From NCBI GenBank assembly GCA_024742305.1, contig JANSYQ010000034.1, forward strand, positions 1 to 34,430: a DNA stretch of 34,430 bases, given 5' to 3'. Under the pieces are notes generated by a model. It did not search any database, had not been told where the DNA came from, and saw only the letters and a list, made by a program, of their open reading frames with translations. The stretch comes from a bacterium (GTDB lineage Bacteria; Bacteroidota; Bacteroidia; Flavobacteriales_D; Crocinitomicaceae). Below, piece after piece: positions 18,557-26,271 of this stretch; position 1 is the stretch's first letter, and each line of letters starts with the position of its first letter. Both the position numbers and the translations under genes were made by a program.

Positions 18557-19435
18557 ATGATAGATATGCGTTTGCCACTCATAGTATTTTGTTGTTTTAT
18601 CAGTGTCACGATTTATGCGGCGAAAAGTGATTTTCAAGGCACTTGGCAAGGCGTAATCATGCGTGCTGGTCAATCTATGGATGAAGGCAGCGTGGTGTAT
18701 GTAGATTTTCAGATAACCGATGGGAAACTCTCGGGCTACATGCGAGAAGAAACTTACGACACCGAATACTATGCCATCAAACAAATTAAAGGTCAGCAAG
18801 AGGGCGACATACTCTCTTTTGAACAAACAGTGATTCAAGATGATCACTCGGCATTTCGCTCTAAGTGGTGCATGCTAGAAGGAGAATTTGAATACGACCC
18901 AATTAAAGGATATATGAAAGGAAGCTTCTCTAGCACGGATTGTGGCCGCGTTCGAGGTGACATTATTCTTTATAAAAAAGACTTTGAAATTTCTACGAAT
19001 GCCCAGTCCCACTCCACCCATTCTTGGTTTGCAGGCTTCGTGAGAGATTATAATGATGGACTAAGTGCGCCCTTAATTCGAATCAAAGAGCGTGAAAACT
19101 TTGTTTTTGAACCCATTTTTTTCGATTTCGACAAAGCGGAAATTCGAGAAGAACACAAAGATTTCTTAGATCGTTTAATTAAAGTAGTGAAAGGTCATTC
19201 TGATTTGCGTGTTCAAGTAACTGGACACACTGACTCCGAAGGTTCGAATGGCTACAATGACGACCTATCGAAGCGTCGAGCAGAAGCAATTATCCAATAT
19301 TTTGTAGAGAACGGACTCAGCAAAGATCGACTAAAGTTCGACTTTAAAGGAGAAAACGATCCAGCCGATACGAATGATACTGCCGAAGGACGACAACGAA
19401 ATCGCCGAGTAGACTTTGAGTTTATACAGCATTAA
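18557..19435 (+). CDS. OmpA-family outer-membrane/periplasmic protein
   Basis: This exported 292-residue protein has a short signal peptide (RLPLIVFCCFISVTIYA). The first roughly 130 residues of the mature protein form an uncharacterised beta-rich region with two cysteines (SKWCMLEG, SSTDCGRV) that could form a disulphide. The C-terminal OmpA domain (about 188-292) begins FFDFDKAEIREEH and contains the peptidoglycan-binding pattern GHTDSEGSNGYNDDLSKRRAEAI and the final RQRNRRVDFEF. It would therefore bind diaminopimelate in the cell wall from an outer-membrane or periplasmic location. The ATG at 18557 or the one at 18566 could be the start; the latter gives the more compact signal peptide. 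Its last 14 bases overlap the end of the amidotransferase gene on the other strand. Confidence 0.9.
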   Translation: MIDMRLPLIVFCCFISVTIYAAKSDFQGTWQGVIMRAGQSMDEGSVVYVDFQITDGKLSGYMREETYDTEYYAIKQIKGQQEGDILSFEQTVIQDDHSAFRSKWCMLEGEFEYDPIKGYMKGSFSSTDCGRVRGDIILYKKDFEISTNAQSHSTHSWFAGFVRDYNDGLSAPLIRIKERENFVFEPIFFDFDKAEIREEHKDFLDRLIKVVKGHSDLRVQVTGHTDSEGSNGYNDDLSKRRAEAIIQYFVENGLSKDRLKFDFKGENDPADTNDTAEGRQRNRRVDFEFIQH

Positions 19436-20006
19436 CCATTCTAGGCTCACCTACTTCCTGCAAGAAGTTCCGGAGTATTTCCAATCCTCTAGGCGTCATG
19501 ATAGACTCAGGATGGAACTGAACGCCGTAGCATCTCAATTGTGCATTCTCCAGTGCCATTACGATACCATTGTTAGATTCAGCTGTAATTCTATAATTCC
19601 CCTCGTGAGACACCGCCCAACTGTGATACAGTCCAACCTTAAAATCAGTACTGCTTGATGTAAAAAGAGTCCCTTTCTTCGTGGTGATTTCTTCCTGAAC
19701 ACCGTGTTTAACCACCTTTTGATTGAACAGTTCTCCTCCTAACTCCAGTGCTAAAGCCTGCATCCCAAGACAAACACCTAAAATGGGAATTTTACCAATC
19801 GTATTTTTGACAAAAGCACTCAACGCTCCTGACTCTTGCGGCAAACCAGGTCCTGGTGACAACACCACAGCGTCGAACTCCCCTATCACTTGATGCGGAA
19901 TTTCGTTATTGAAACACACGGTCACCACACAATCCAACGACTCAAAGTAATGAACCAAATTGTAGGTAAAGGAATCAAAATTATCAACCAGCAGAATGCG
20001 CTTCAA
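19422..20006 (-). CDS. Aminodeoxychorismate/anthranilate synthase component II (glutamine amidotransferase)
   Basis: This class I glutamine amidotransferase provides ammonia to chorismate-using synthases (PabA in folate synthesis or TrpG in tryptophan synthesis). The protein has 194 residues from a TTG start. It begins with the family's usual KRILLVDNFDSFTYNLVHYF. The nucleophile C79 is in GVCLGMQAL and the triad H165/E167 in QFHPESIMT. PGPGLPQESG forms the oxyanion-side loop. The nearest ATG, at 20084, would add 26 atypical residues and lies upstream of a perfect promoter box (20033-20040), inside ridA. The TTG at 20006 fits both the family's N-terminus and the promoter position. No pabB or trp genes adjoin it, so PabA and TrpG cannot be told apart. 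Confidence 0.9.
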   Translation of the reverse strand: MKRILLVDNFDSFTYNLVHYFESLDCVVTVCFNNEIPHQVIGEFDAVVLSPGPGLPQESGALSAFVKNTIGKIPILGVCLGMQALALELGGELFNQKVVKHGVQEEITTKKGTLFTSSSTDFKVGLYHSWAVSHEGNYRITAESNNGIVMALENAQLRCYGVQFHPESIMTPRGLEILRNFLQEVGEPRMVNAV

Positions 20007-20032
20007 TTGTCTCTTTTTTTGGTAAACTTGTA

Positions 20033-20066
20033 CAAAAATAAGGAAAGATGAAAAAGGTATTGCAAA
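20033..20066 (-). promoter_or_regulatory. Promoter of the pabA/trpG-type gene, reaching into ridA
   Basis: On the minus strand TATTTTTG (20033-20040) is a perfect TAnnTTTG, with TTTG at 20063-20066 22 bases upstream. It lies 26 bases before the proposed TTG start at 20006. The -33 element sits inside the first codons of ridA on the other strand. Confidence 0.55.
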
Positions 20067-20425
20067 TTCCCGGCGCTCCGGCACCTATTGGCCCATACAG
20101 TCAGGCAATCCTAAAAAACGATACACTTTACGTCTCGGGACAAATCCCAATAGACCCTGTTTCTGGGACAATTGTGAATGATGATGTGGCGGCCGCAACC
20201 ATGCAAGTGATGCACAACATCCAAGCCTTACTTTCCGAAGCTGAAATGACCTTTGAGAATGTGGTAAAATGTTCCATTTTCTTGAAAGACTTGAACGATT
20301 TTGATGCCGTGAATGCAATTTATGCCGAATTTTTCAGTTCTGAACCACCTGCACGAGAAACAGTTCAAGTGGCCCGATTGCCAAAAGATGTCTCAGTAGA
20401 AATTTCTTGTATTGCTATCCGCTAA
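20048..20425 (+). CDS. ridA: RidA family reactive enamine/imine deaminase
   Basis: This enzyme hydrolyses reactive 2-aminoacrylate and related enamines/imines released by PLP enzymes, protecting them from damage. At 125 residues it has the full YjgF/YER057c/UK114 length. Signature parts are GAPAPIGPYSQA (9-20), LYVSGQIP (27-34), and the C-terminal PPARETVQVARLPKDVSVEI. R103 there corresponds to the catalytic arginine that binds the substrate carboxylate. It is divergent from the amidotransferase gene, with overlapping promoters. The glycosyltransferase gene follows with its start overlapping or touching the ridA stop, suggesting coupled translation despite unrelated function. Confidence 0.94.
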   Translation: MKKVLQIPGAPAPIGPYSQAILKNDTLYVSGQIPIDPVSGTIVNDDVAAATMQVMHNIQALLSEAEMTFENVVKCSIFLKDLNDFDAVNAIYAEFFSSEPPARETVQVARLPKDVSVEISCIAIR

Positions 20426-20427
20426 AT

Positions 20428-22344
20428 TTGCCGGAAAAAACGACTCCATATCAATTAACAGTAATCGTTGTTAACTACAACGTAGAATACTTCTTGGACC
20501 AATGTTTACAGTCCGTTCGGAAAGCCTCTGATGGATTGAAGATTGAAGTCATAGTAGTAGACAATGCTTCGCGCGACGGATCCGTAGAGATGTTAGCGCA
20601 AAAATACAGCGACTTCCACCTAATATTGAATGAGGACAATGTTGGATTTTCAAAGGCAAACAACCAAGGAATTGATATTGCTCTAGGAAAGTACGTATTG
20701 CTTCTAAATCCCGATACCGTCGTTGAAGAATCCGGCTTTCGAAAAGTAATTGACTACATGGACGCGCACCCTGAAGCTGGTGGTTTGGGCGTTCGAATGA
20801 TTGATGGTCGGGGAAACTTTTTACCAGAATCAAAACGCGGACTACCGAAACCGATGGTAGCATTCTACAAGATTTTTGGACTTTCGCGCATCTTCCCGAA
20901 ATCCAAACGTTTTGGACAGTATCATTTGGGACACTTATCCGAGTTTGAGACGGCTGAAATCGACATATTAAGTGGAGCCTTCATGCTGATGCGTAAAGAA
21001 GCTTTGGATAAGGTAGGAGCTCTTGACGAGTCCTTTTTTATGTACGGAGAAGATATTGACCTCTCCTATAGAATTCAAAAAGGCGGCTACAAAAATGTTT
21101 ACTTCCCGGAAACAACCATCATTCATTACAAGGGAGAAAGCACCAAAAAAAGCTCCGTGAACTACGTCTTCGTTTTCTACAGAGCCATGGTCATTTTCGC
21201 GAAGAAGCACTTTTCAGGTAATAACGCTTGGTTGTTCTCCTTCTTGATCAATATGGCGATCTATTTCCGAGCCTCCTTGGCCATTTTCACTCGGTTGATC
21301 AAAACTCTTTTCTTACCTCTTTTTGATCTCACATGCATCGTTTTAGGACTCTTTGCCCTGACCAATTACTGGAGCATGTCGAACATAGAGTTCCCCGATG
21401 AATTGATTCGATACTCAATTCCCGCCTACGGAATAACATGGGTGGCTGTTGTCTACTTCAATGGTGGATACGATCGCCCTATAAAGCTGTTCAAATATTT
21501 GAAAGGAACCATTCTCGGGACACTCCCAATTTTGGTTGCGTACGCCATTTTACCAAAGTCGCTGCAGTTTTCTCGACTCTTCATTTTCATTGGAGCTGCA
21601 TGGGTAATGATTTACTATTTCGTTTCCCGCATTTATTTCCACTTCGCTTTTCCAAAATGGTTCCGATTGCGAAATACTACGAAGAAGAACTTCGCGATTT
21701 ACGGAAGTGACGTCGAATTCGAACGCATTTCGCACCTCCTATCTCAAACACAAACAAACATTGGCGAGGTAAAAAAGGTGTCGAAGGAAGAATTAGCGGA
21801 TGAAACATTGAAAGTGGATGAACTCATATTTTCAGCAAAAGACATCAGCAACGAGGAAATTATCGCTTTGATGTCAAAATTGAAATCAAACGACCTTGAT
21901 TTTAAAATTGCCCCGGAAGCAAGCGACCTACTCATCGGAAGCAACTCTATTGATACCGCAGGAGAGCTCTACATCCTCAACCTAAATGCGCTCATCAGTA
22001 GCGAAAACAAGCGAAAAAAGAGACTGTTCGACCTCATGGCTGCCTTTGGGATGATGCTCAGTCTGCCCGTTTCTATTTTCCTCTTCAAAAACAAAGCTAC
22101 TTACGTTCAGAACGTCTTTTCCGTGCTTGTTGGCAAGAAATCATTTATCGGATTTTCCGAAGAATTATCCTTTAAAGATGTACGCTTACCAAGAATCAAA
22201 AAGGGTATTCTTACACCCGATGACGGGTTCGAATTTCACGACGAAGGAATTACCGAAAAACTGAACCTCTTGTACGCCCGAGATTACTCCATGAGAAAAG
22301 ACTTTTCCATCGTATGGAAGGCGTGGCGCAAATTAGACAGCTAA
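20428..22344 (+). CDS. GT2 glycosyltransferase fused to a degenerate polyprenyl-phosphate sugar-transferase-like membrane module
   Basis: This membrane glycosyltransferase of about 638 residues is probably involved in lipid-linked glycan assembly. Residues 1-235 are a GT2 domain: LTVIVVNYNVEYF, VVDNASRDGS, LLLNPDT, then FFMYGEDIDLSYR. The C-terminal part has several transmembrane helices, then a nucleotide-fold-like domain starting NFAIYGSD, then KRKKRLFDLMAAFGMMLSLP and VLVGKKSFIGF. Each block matches, in order, the sugar transferase at 30067-31464 (GTYHDVRRLHRLK, NTLIIGGSE, VKRVFDVIASIIAL, VLIGDMSLVGP). The catalytic stretch between the last two blocks (FRTM, the DAE segment, DEFPQ) is missing. 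There is no ATG near the start: TTG at 20428, three bases after the ridA stop, or TTG at 20407 are the candidates. I prefer 20428 because it starts closer to the GT2 fold. Confidence 0.85.
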   Translation: MPEKTTPYQLTVIVVNYNVEYFLDQCLQSVRKASDGLKIEVIVVDNASRDGSVEMLAQKYSDFHLILNEDNVGFSKANNQGIDIALGKYVLLLNPDTVVEESGFRKVIDYMDAHPEAGGLGVRMIDGRGNFLPESKRGLPKPMVAFYKIFGLSRIFPKSKRFGQYHLGHLSEFETAEIDILSGAFMLMRKEALDKVGALDESFFMYGEDIDLSYRIQKGGYKNVYFPETTIIHYKGESTKKSSVNYVFVFYRAMVIFAKKHFSGNNAWLFSFLINMAIYFRASLAIFTRLIKTLFLPLFDLTCIVLGLFALTNYWSMSNIEFPDELIRYSIPAYGITWVAVVYFNGGYDRPIKLFKYLKGTILGTLPILVAYAILPKSLQFSRLFIFIGAAWVMIYYFVSRIYFHFAFPKWFRLRNTTKKNFAIYGSDVEFERISHLLSQTQTNIGEVKKVSKEELADETLKVDELIFSAKDISNEEIIALMSKLKSNDLDFKIAPEASDLLIGSNSIDTAGELYILNLNALISSENKRKKRLFDLMAAFGMMLSLPVSIFLFKNKATYVQNVFSVLVGKKSFIGFSEELSFKDVRLPRIKKGILTPDDGFEFHDEGITEKLNLLYARDYSMRKDFSIVWKAWRKLDS

Positions 22345-22359
22345 AACAGCTACTTCTCA

Positions 22360-22389
22360 TTGACTAAAAAGAAATTTCGGTTATTTTTG
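22360..22389 (+). promoter_or_regulatory. Promoter of the E2 and PorE-like gene pair
   Basis: TTG at 22360-22362 and TATTTTTG at 22382-22389 are separated by 19 bases, a canonical -33/-7 pair. The start codon at 22421 follows with a leader of roughly 25 bases. It begins a unit of at least two genes. Confidence 0.65.
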
Positions 22390-22420
22390 TACTCAGAAAT
22401 TTCAACATTACTAAGAATCT

Positions 22421-23821
22421 ATGGCGCAAATTGAAATCCGCCTTCCTAAAATGGGAGAAAGTGTTACCGAAGCGACAATCACAAATTGGTTAAAAGAAGT
22501 GGGTGACACCATCGAAATGGACGAGCCTCTTGTAGAAGTAGCTACTGACAAGGTGGACAACGAACTACCTTCAGAAGCAGAGGGTGTTTTGGTGAAGCAA
22601 TTGTTTCAAAAAGATGAAGTTGCGCAAGTAGGAGATGTAATCGCGATTATTTCAACGGATGGTGATGCTCCTTCGGATGACGCCTCTGCTCCAGCTGCGG
22701 AAAAAGAAACTGCAAGCGCAGCAGAATCTACGCCTGCAGCAGTCGCTGAATCAATTACGGCTGAAGTAGCCACAATGACTGCTTCCGTGAATGGAAATGG
22801 AAACGGTGCTGTTGCCAAGACAGGTCCGAGTGGAAAGTTCTACTCGCCATTGGTTCGAAGCATCGCTGAAAAAGAAGGTGTTTCCATGTCAGAATTGGAA
22901 ACAATAGACGGTTCCGGACAAAACGGACGTGTTACCAAAAAAGATATACTCGGTTACATCGGTGGAGATCGCTCTGCAGCAACTATTGAAGCTCCAGCGA
23001 AAAGTGCGCCTACACCTACTCCAGCGCCAACAACGGCACCACAAGCAGCTCCAGCGGCAGCAGCAAGTGGATTCCTAGCAAATATCAAGGAGCCAGTGGT
23101 TACGGCAGGTCCAGACGATGAAATCATGGAAATGGACCGCATGCGAAAGTTGATCGCCGACCACATGGTAATGTCAACGCATGTTTCACCGCACGTTACC
23201 AGCTACGTTGAAGCAGATGTTACAAACATTTTCAACTGGAGAAAGAAAGTTAAAAAGGAATTCATGGAGCGCGAAGGAGAAAACATTACGTTCACTCCTA
23301 TCTTCATGGAAGCCGTTGTAAAAGCAATTAAAGACTTCCCAATGATCAATGTATCAGTTACTGGGAACCAAATAATCAAGCGAAAGCACATCAATATTGG
23401 TATGGCCACGGCGTTGCCTTCTGGTAACCTTATCGTTCCAGTAATTAAAGATGCTGATCGTTTGAACTTAACAGGATTGACAAAAGCTGTAAACGAAATG
23501 GCAAACAACGCCCGTAACAACAGCTTGAAACCGGAAGACATCCAAGGAGGAACGTACACTGTTACCAACGTAGGAACTTTCGGGAACGTGATGGGAACGC
23601 CAATCATCAATCAGCCGCAAGTAGCCATTTTGGCGCTGGGTGCCATTCGCAAGGTGCCAGCCGTGATTGAAACACCTGAAGGTGACTTCATCGGAATCCG
23701 CCATAAAATGTTCTTGTCTCATTCGTACGATCACCGTGTGGTAGATGGTGCGCTTGGAGGACAATTTGTGCGACGTGTTGCCGACTACCTCGAGCAATTC
23801 GACCCGGAGCGTGAACTATAA
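22421..23821 (+). CDS. 2-oxoacid dehydrogenase E2 (lipoyl acyltransferase), probably branched-chain type
   Basis: This is a complete E2 of 466 residues and a second paralogue in the window besides the pyruvate E2. The lipoyl domain (1-77) carries K44 in VATDKVDNELPSE. That context resembles the branched-chain E2 (BkdB, as in Bacillus DKVNAEVPS) more than pyruvate (ETDKA) or oxoglutarate (DKV-LEVPA) types. An Ala/Pro-rich linker is followed by a subunit-binding domain (about 143-180, YSPLVRSIAEKEG and GQNGRVTKKDI), a second linker (about 185-215), and the acyltransferase domain with SHSYDHRVVDGALGG near 438-452, including the catalytic His and Asp. The substrate assignment is inference; no E1 subunit genes are nearby. 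A PorE-like gene follows after 17 bases. Confidence 0.9.
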   Translation: MAQIEIRLPKMGESVTEATITNWLKEVGDTIEMDEPLVEVATDKVDNELPSEAEGVLVKQLFQKDEVAQVGDVIAIISTDGDAPSDDASAPAAEKETASAAESTPAAVAESITAEVATMTASVNGNGNGAVAKTGPSGKFYSPLVRSIAEKEGVSMSELETIDGSGQNGRVTKKDILGYIGGDRSAATIEAPAKSAPTPTPAPTTAPQAAPAAAASGFLANIKEPVVTAGPDDEIMEMDRMRKLIADHMVMSTHVSPHVTSYVEADVTNIFNWRKKVKKEFMEREGENITFTPIFMEAVVKAIKDFPMINVSVTGNQIIKRKHINIGMATALPSGNLIVPVIKDADRLNLTGLTKAVNEMANNARNNSLKPEDIQGGTYTVTNVGTFGNVMGTPIINQPQVAILALGAIRKVPAVIETPEGDFIGIRHKMFLSHSYDHRVVDGALGGQFVRRVADYLEQFDPEREL

Positions 23822-23838
23822 ACACTAACAACTCACTT

Positions 23839-26145
23839 ATGAAAAAGCTACTTCTACTGCTTTTTATTTTACCTCTTTCTACGTTCGCACAAATGACGGA
23901 TGCGGAGGTAAAGGCATTGGCACAAACAGGTACAGAGGAAGAATTGGTACTTCGAAGCTCTGAAATGATTCAGCAAAACTTCTTGTATCATGCAGGAATT
24001 CTCGTGGATCGTCTTTTAGAGATCAAACCGCAAAGCGCGAACTACAATTACCGAAAAGGATTTATCATCCTTACGGCAGACACGGACTTCCCGAATGCCA
24101 TTGGACATTTTCAGAAAGCGGTGGTAGAGGTAAAAAAGAACTACGATCCTTATTCTGTAAAAGAAACGGGAGCCCCATACGACGCGTATTACTATTTGGC
24201 GAAGTGTTATCATCTCGACGAGCAACTAGATCAGGCTGAAAACTATTATCGACTTTTCATAGAGAACTCAAATAAGAAGTCGCGTTTGGTAGCGCTGTCA
24301 GAACTTGGTTTGGAACAACTCATTGTGGCACGCAGAGAAATGGCAAGTCCAAAAAGTGCCATCGTAAAAAATGTTGGCGATGCTGTGAACGGTCCAAATG
24401 CGGATTACGCACCCGTTGTATCTCTTGATGGAAATTCACTCTACTTCACCTCACGGCGTGCTTGGGACGGTACCGATGAATCGAAGTTCCGTGATCCAAT
24501 GCTGTATGACCTTCCGGAAGACATTTTCGTTTCCTTTGCTGATTTTGATGGAGAGTGGACAGAGCCAACGCGATTGGAGTTCTGTGTAGACTCACTTAAC
24601 GAAGCAACCATTGGTGTAAGTGCTGATGAGCGTAGAATCTTTGTTTATGAAGACCGTTCAGGAGGTGGAGATATCTACTTCTCGGATATCTTGGATAACG
24701 GACGTTTCGACCAAATGCAGAAATTGCGCTATAATGAGCTAAACTCTGAGTATTGGGAGACACACTGTACCATGACACCTGATGGACAGCACTTGTATTT
24801 TGCCTCGGATCGTCCGGGAGGTTACGGAGGACGTGATTTGTACCGTCTAACACGCCTACCAAATGGCGAATGGAGTAAGGCACAGAATATGGGGCCTGAA
24901 ATCAACACTCCGTATGATGAAGATTCACCGTTCATCGCTGTGAATAACAAGACCTTGTACTATTCTAGCAACGGTCCAGAAAGTATGGGAGGGTTTGATG
25001 TATTCGTGACGTTTCGTGATGAAGAAAATAACTGGTCTGTACCGGCAAATATGGGCTATCCAATCAATTCTACTGGAGACGATATCTATTACACAACTAC
25101 CGTAGACGGACTGCGTGGTTACCTTTCGTCCTTCCGTAAAAATGGTTATGGCGAAAAGGACATTTACGAGATTCAGAATGATTACCTCGGAAACCGACCA
25201 ATCAGCTCGCTTCTAGGAAAGTTCGTGATGCTGGACGGATCACCTCTTCCAAATGATCTTGACGTGAAAGTGCTTTGTACTAATTGCGAGTTGGAGTCTG
25301 ACAAAACATTTCACCCTCGCGTAAAGAACGAAGGACGATTCTTCGCTCCATTGAAGCGCTGTAAAGATTACACGCTTGAATTCTATCGTGGCGGTGACTT
25401 GGTAGAAACGAAAAACTTCGTAACGCTTTGTAACAATGAAAACGAGGAAATTGAGAAGATACACTATCTAGACAACTACGTTTTAGACGCTACGGTATCG
25501 GACATCAAAACTTTAGAAATTTTACCAGGATCCAAAGTAATCATCTACGAAGCAGGTACTAAAAATCAGCTATTTGCCTTTGATGCAGATGAAAACGCGA
25601 AGTTCCCGAAAGATCTTATTGCCGATAATTTACCGGGAGATCGATTGGAGTGGGACATTCATATCGAAAAGGATGACTACATCACGCAAACCTTCAAACT
25701 AGACACAGTTCTAGGCGTTTGGGGTACACTCCGCCTTGATTACTTATTGAACAAGGTAGAAGTTGGAACAGACATTGGTGCTATTTTCAAGTTGAACCCA
25801 ATCTACTTCGACTTGGATAAGGCAGATATTCGACCGGATGCGGCCAAAGAATTGGACAAAATTGTAGAGATCATGAACGAGAATCCAAGCATCAAAATTG
25901 AACTAGGATCTCACACAGACTGTCGTGCATCACGATCATACAACAAACGTCTATCTTCAAGAAGAGCTGAATCCTCGGCAAATTACATCAAGGAAAGAAT
26001 TTCAGATCCGTCTCGTATTTACGGGAAAGGATACGGTGAGTCTCAGTTGGTGAACGACTGTGGGTGTGAAGGTAACGTAGTATCAGATTGTTCTGAAGAA
26101 GAACATCAAGCCAACCGACGCACAGAGTTCAAGATTGTCAAGTAA
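23839..26145 (+). CDS. TPR-PD40-OmpA protein, PorE-like
   Basis: This envelope protein of 768 residues has the same domain order as PorE of the type IX secretion system. A signal peptide (MKKLLLLLFILPLSTFAQ) is followed by TPR-like hairpins at about 45-155 (PQSANYNYRKGF, AYYYLAKCYHLDEQLDQAENYY). A PD40 beta-propeller spans about 175-445, with blade motifs LYFTSRRAWDG, HLYFASDRPGGYGGRDLY and LYYSSNGPESMGGFDVF. A carboxypeptidase-regulatory-like region follows at about 450-640. The OmpA domain at about 650-768 has IYFDLDKADIR, GSHTDCRASRSYNKRLSSRRAES and ANRRTEF. The OmpA pattern keeps the Asp and Arg that bind diaminopimelate, so it should anchor to peptidoglycan. It has a paralogue immediately downstream. 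A direct T9SS role is inferred from architecture only. Confidence 0.88.
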   Translation: MKKLLLLLFILPLSTFAQMTDAEVKALAQTGTEEELVLRSSEMIQQNFLYHAGILVDRLLEIKPQSANYNYRKGFIILTADTDFPNAIGHFQKAVVEVKKNYDPYSVKETGAPYDAYYYLAKCYHLDEQLDQAENYYRLFIENSNKKSRLVALSELGLEQLIVARREMASPKSAIVKNVGDAVNGPNADYAPVVSLDGNSLYFTSRRAWDGTDESKFRDPMLYDLPEDIFVSFADFDGEWTEPTRLEFCVDSLNEATIGVSADERRIFVYEDRSGGGDIYFSDILDNGRFDQMQKLRYNELNSEYWETHCTMTPDGQHLYFASDRPGGYGGRDLYRLTRLPNGEWSKAQNMGPEINTPYDEDSPFIAVNNKTLYYSSNGPESMGGFDVFVTFRDEENNWSVPANMGYPINSTGDDIYYTTTVDGLRGYLSSFRKNGYGEKDIYEIQNDYLGNRPISSLLGKFVMLDGSPLPNDLDVKVLCTNCELESDKTFHPRVKNEGRFFAPLKRCKDYTLEFYRGGDLVETKNFVTLCNNENEEIEKIHYLDNYVLDATVSDIKTLEILPGSKVIIYEAGTKNQLFAFDADENAKFPKDLIADNLPGDRLEWDIHIEKDDYITQTFKLDTVLGVWGTLRLDYLLNKVEVGTDIGAIFKLNPIYFDLDKADIRPDAAKELDKIVEIMNENPSIKIELGSHTDCRASRSYNKRLSSRRAESSANYIKERISDPSRIYGKGYGESQLVNDCGCEGNVVSDCSEEEHQANRRTEFKIVK

Positions 26146-26180
26146 TTGGGAAGATTATATTGGCATTCAGGATATTAATA

Positions 26181-26246
26181 CTGTAATGTGGGAAAATACC
26201 TAGGTATTTTATTTGCGAAAAGATTGCATATTATGTAACATTACAG
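26181..26246. promoter_or_regulatory. Nested palindromes between the two PorE-like genes
   Basis: An 18-bp perfect palindrome (AAAATACCTAGGTATTTT, 26193-26210) lies inside a 9-bp perfect inverted repeat: CTGTAATGT at 26181-26189 and ACATTACAG at 26238-26246. The inner stem runs into TTTTATTTG, so it may act as a weak terminator or attenuator. TTTG at 26212-26215 with TAACATTA at 26236-26243 is a possible weak promoter for the downstream gene. It could also be a binding site for a dimeric regulator. Confidence 0.5.
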
Positions 26247-26271
26247 ACCTAACACCGTATCAACCAGAATA

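Noticed and set aside
18353-18847. A 164-residue minus-strand frame upstream of gyrB
   Set aside because: It covers the gyrB promoter region and is antisense to the OmpA-type gene; the translation is basic and family-less.
26146-26271. Small gene between the two PorE-like genes
   Set aside because: No open frame of useful length with a start is present; the interval is dominated by palindromes.
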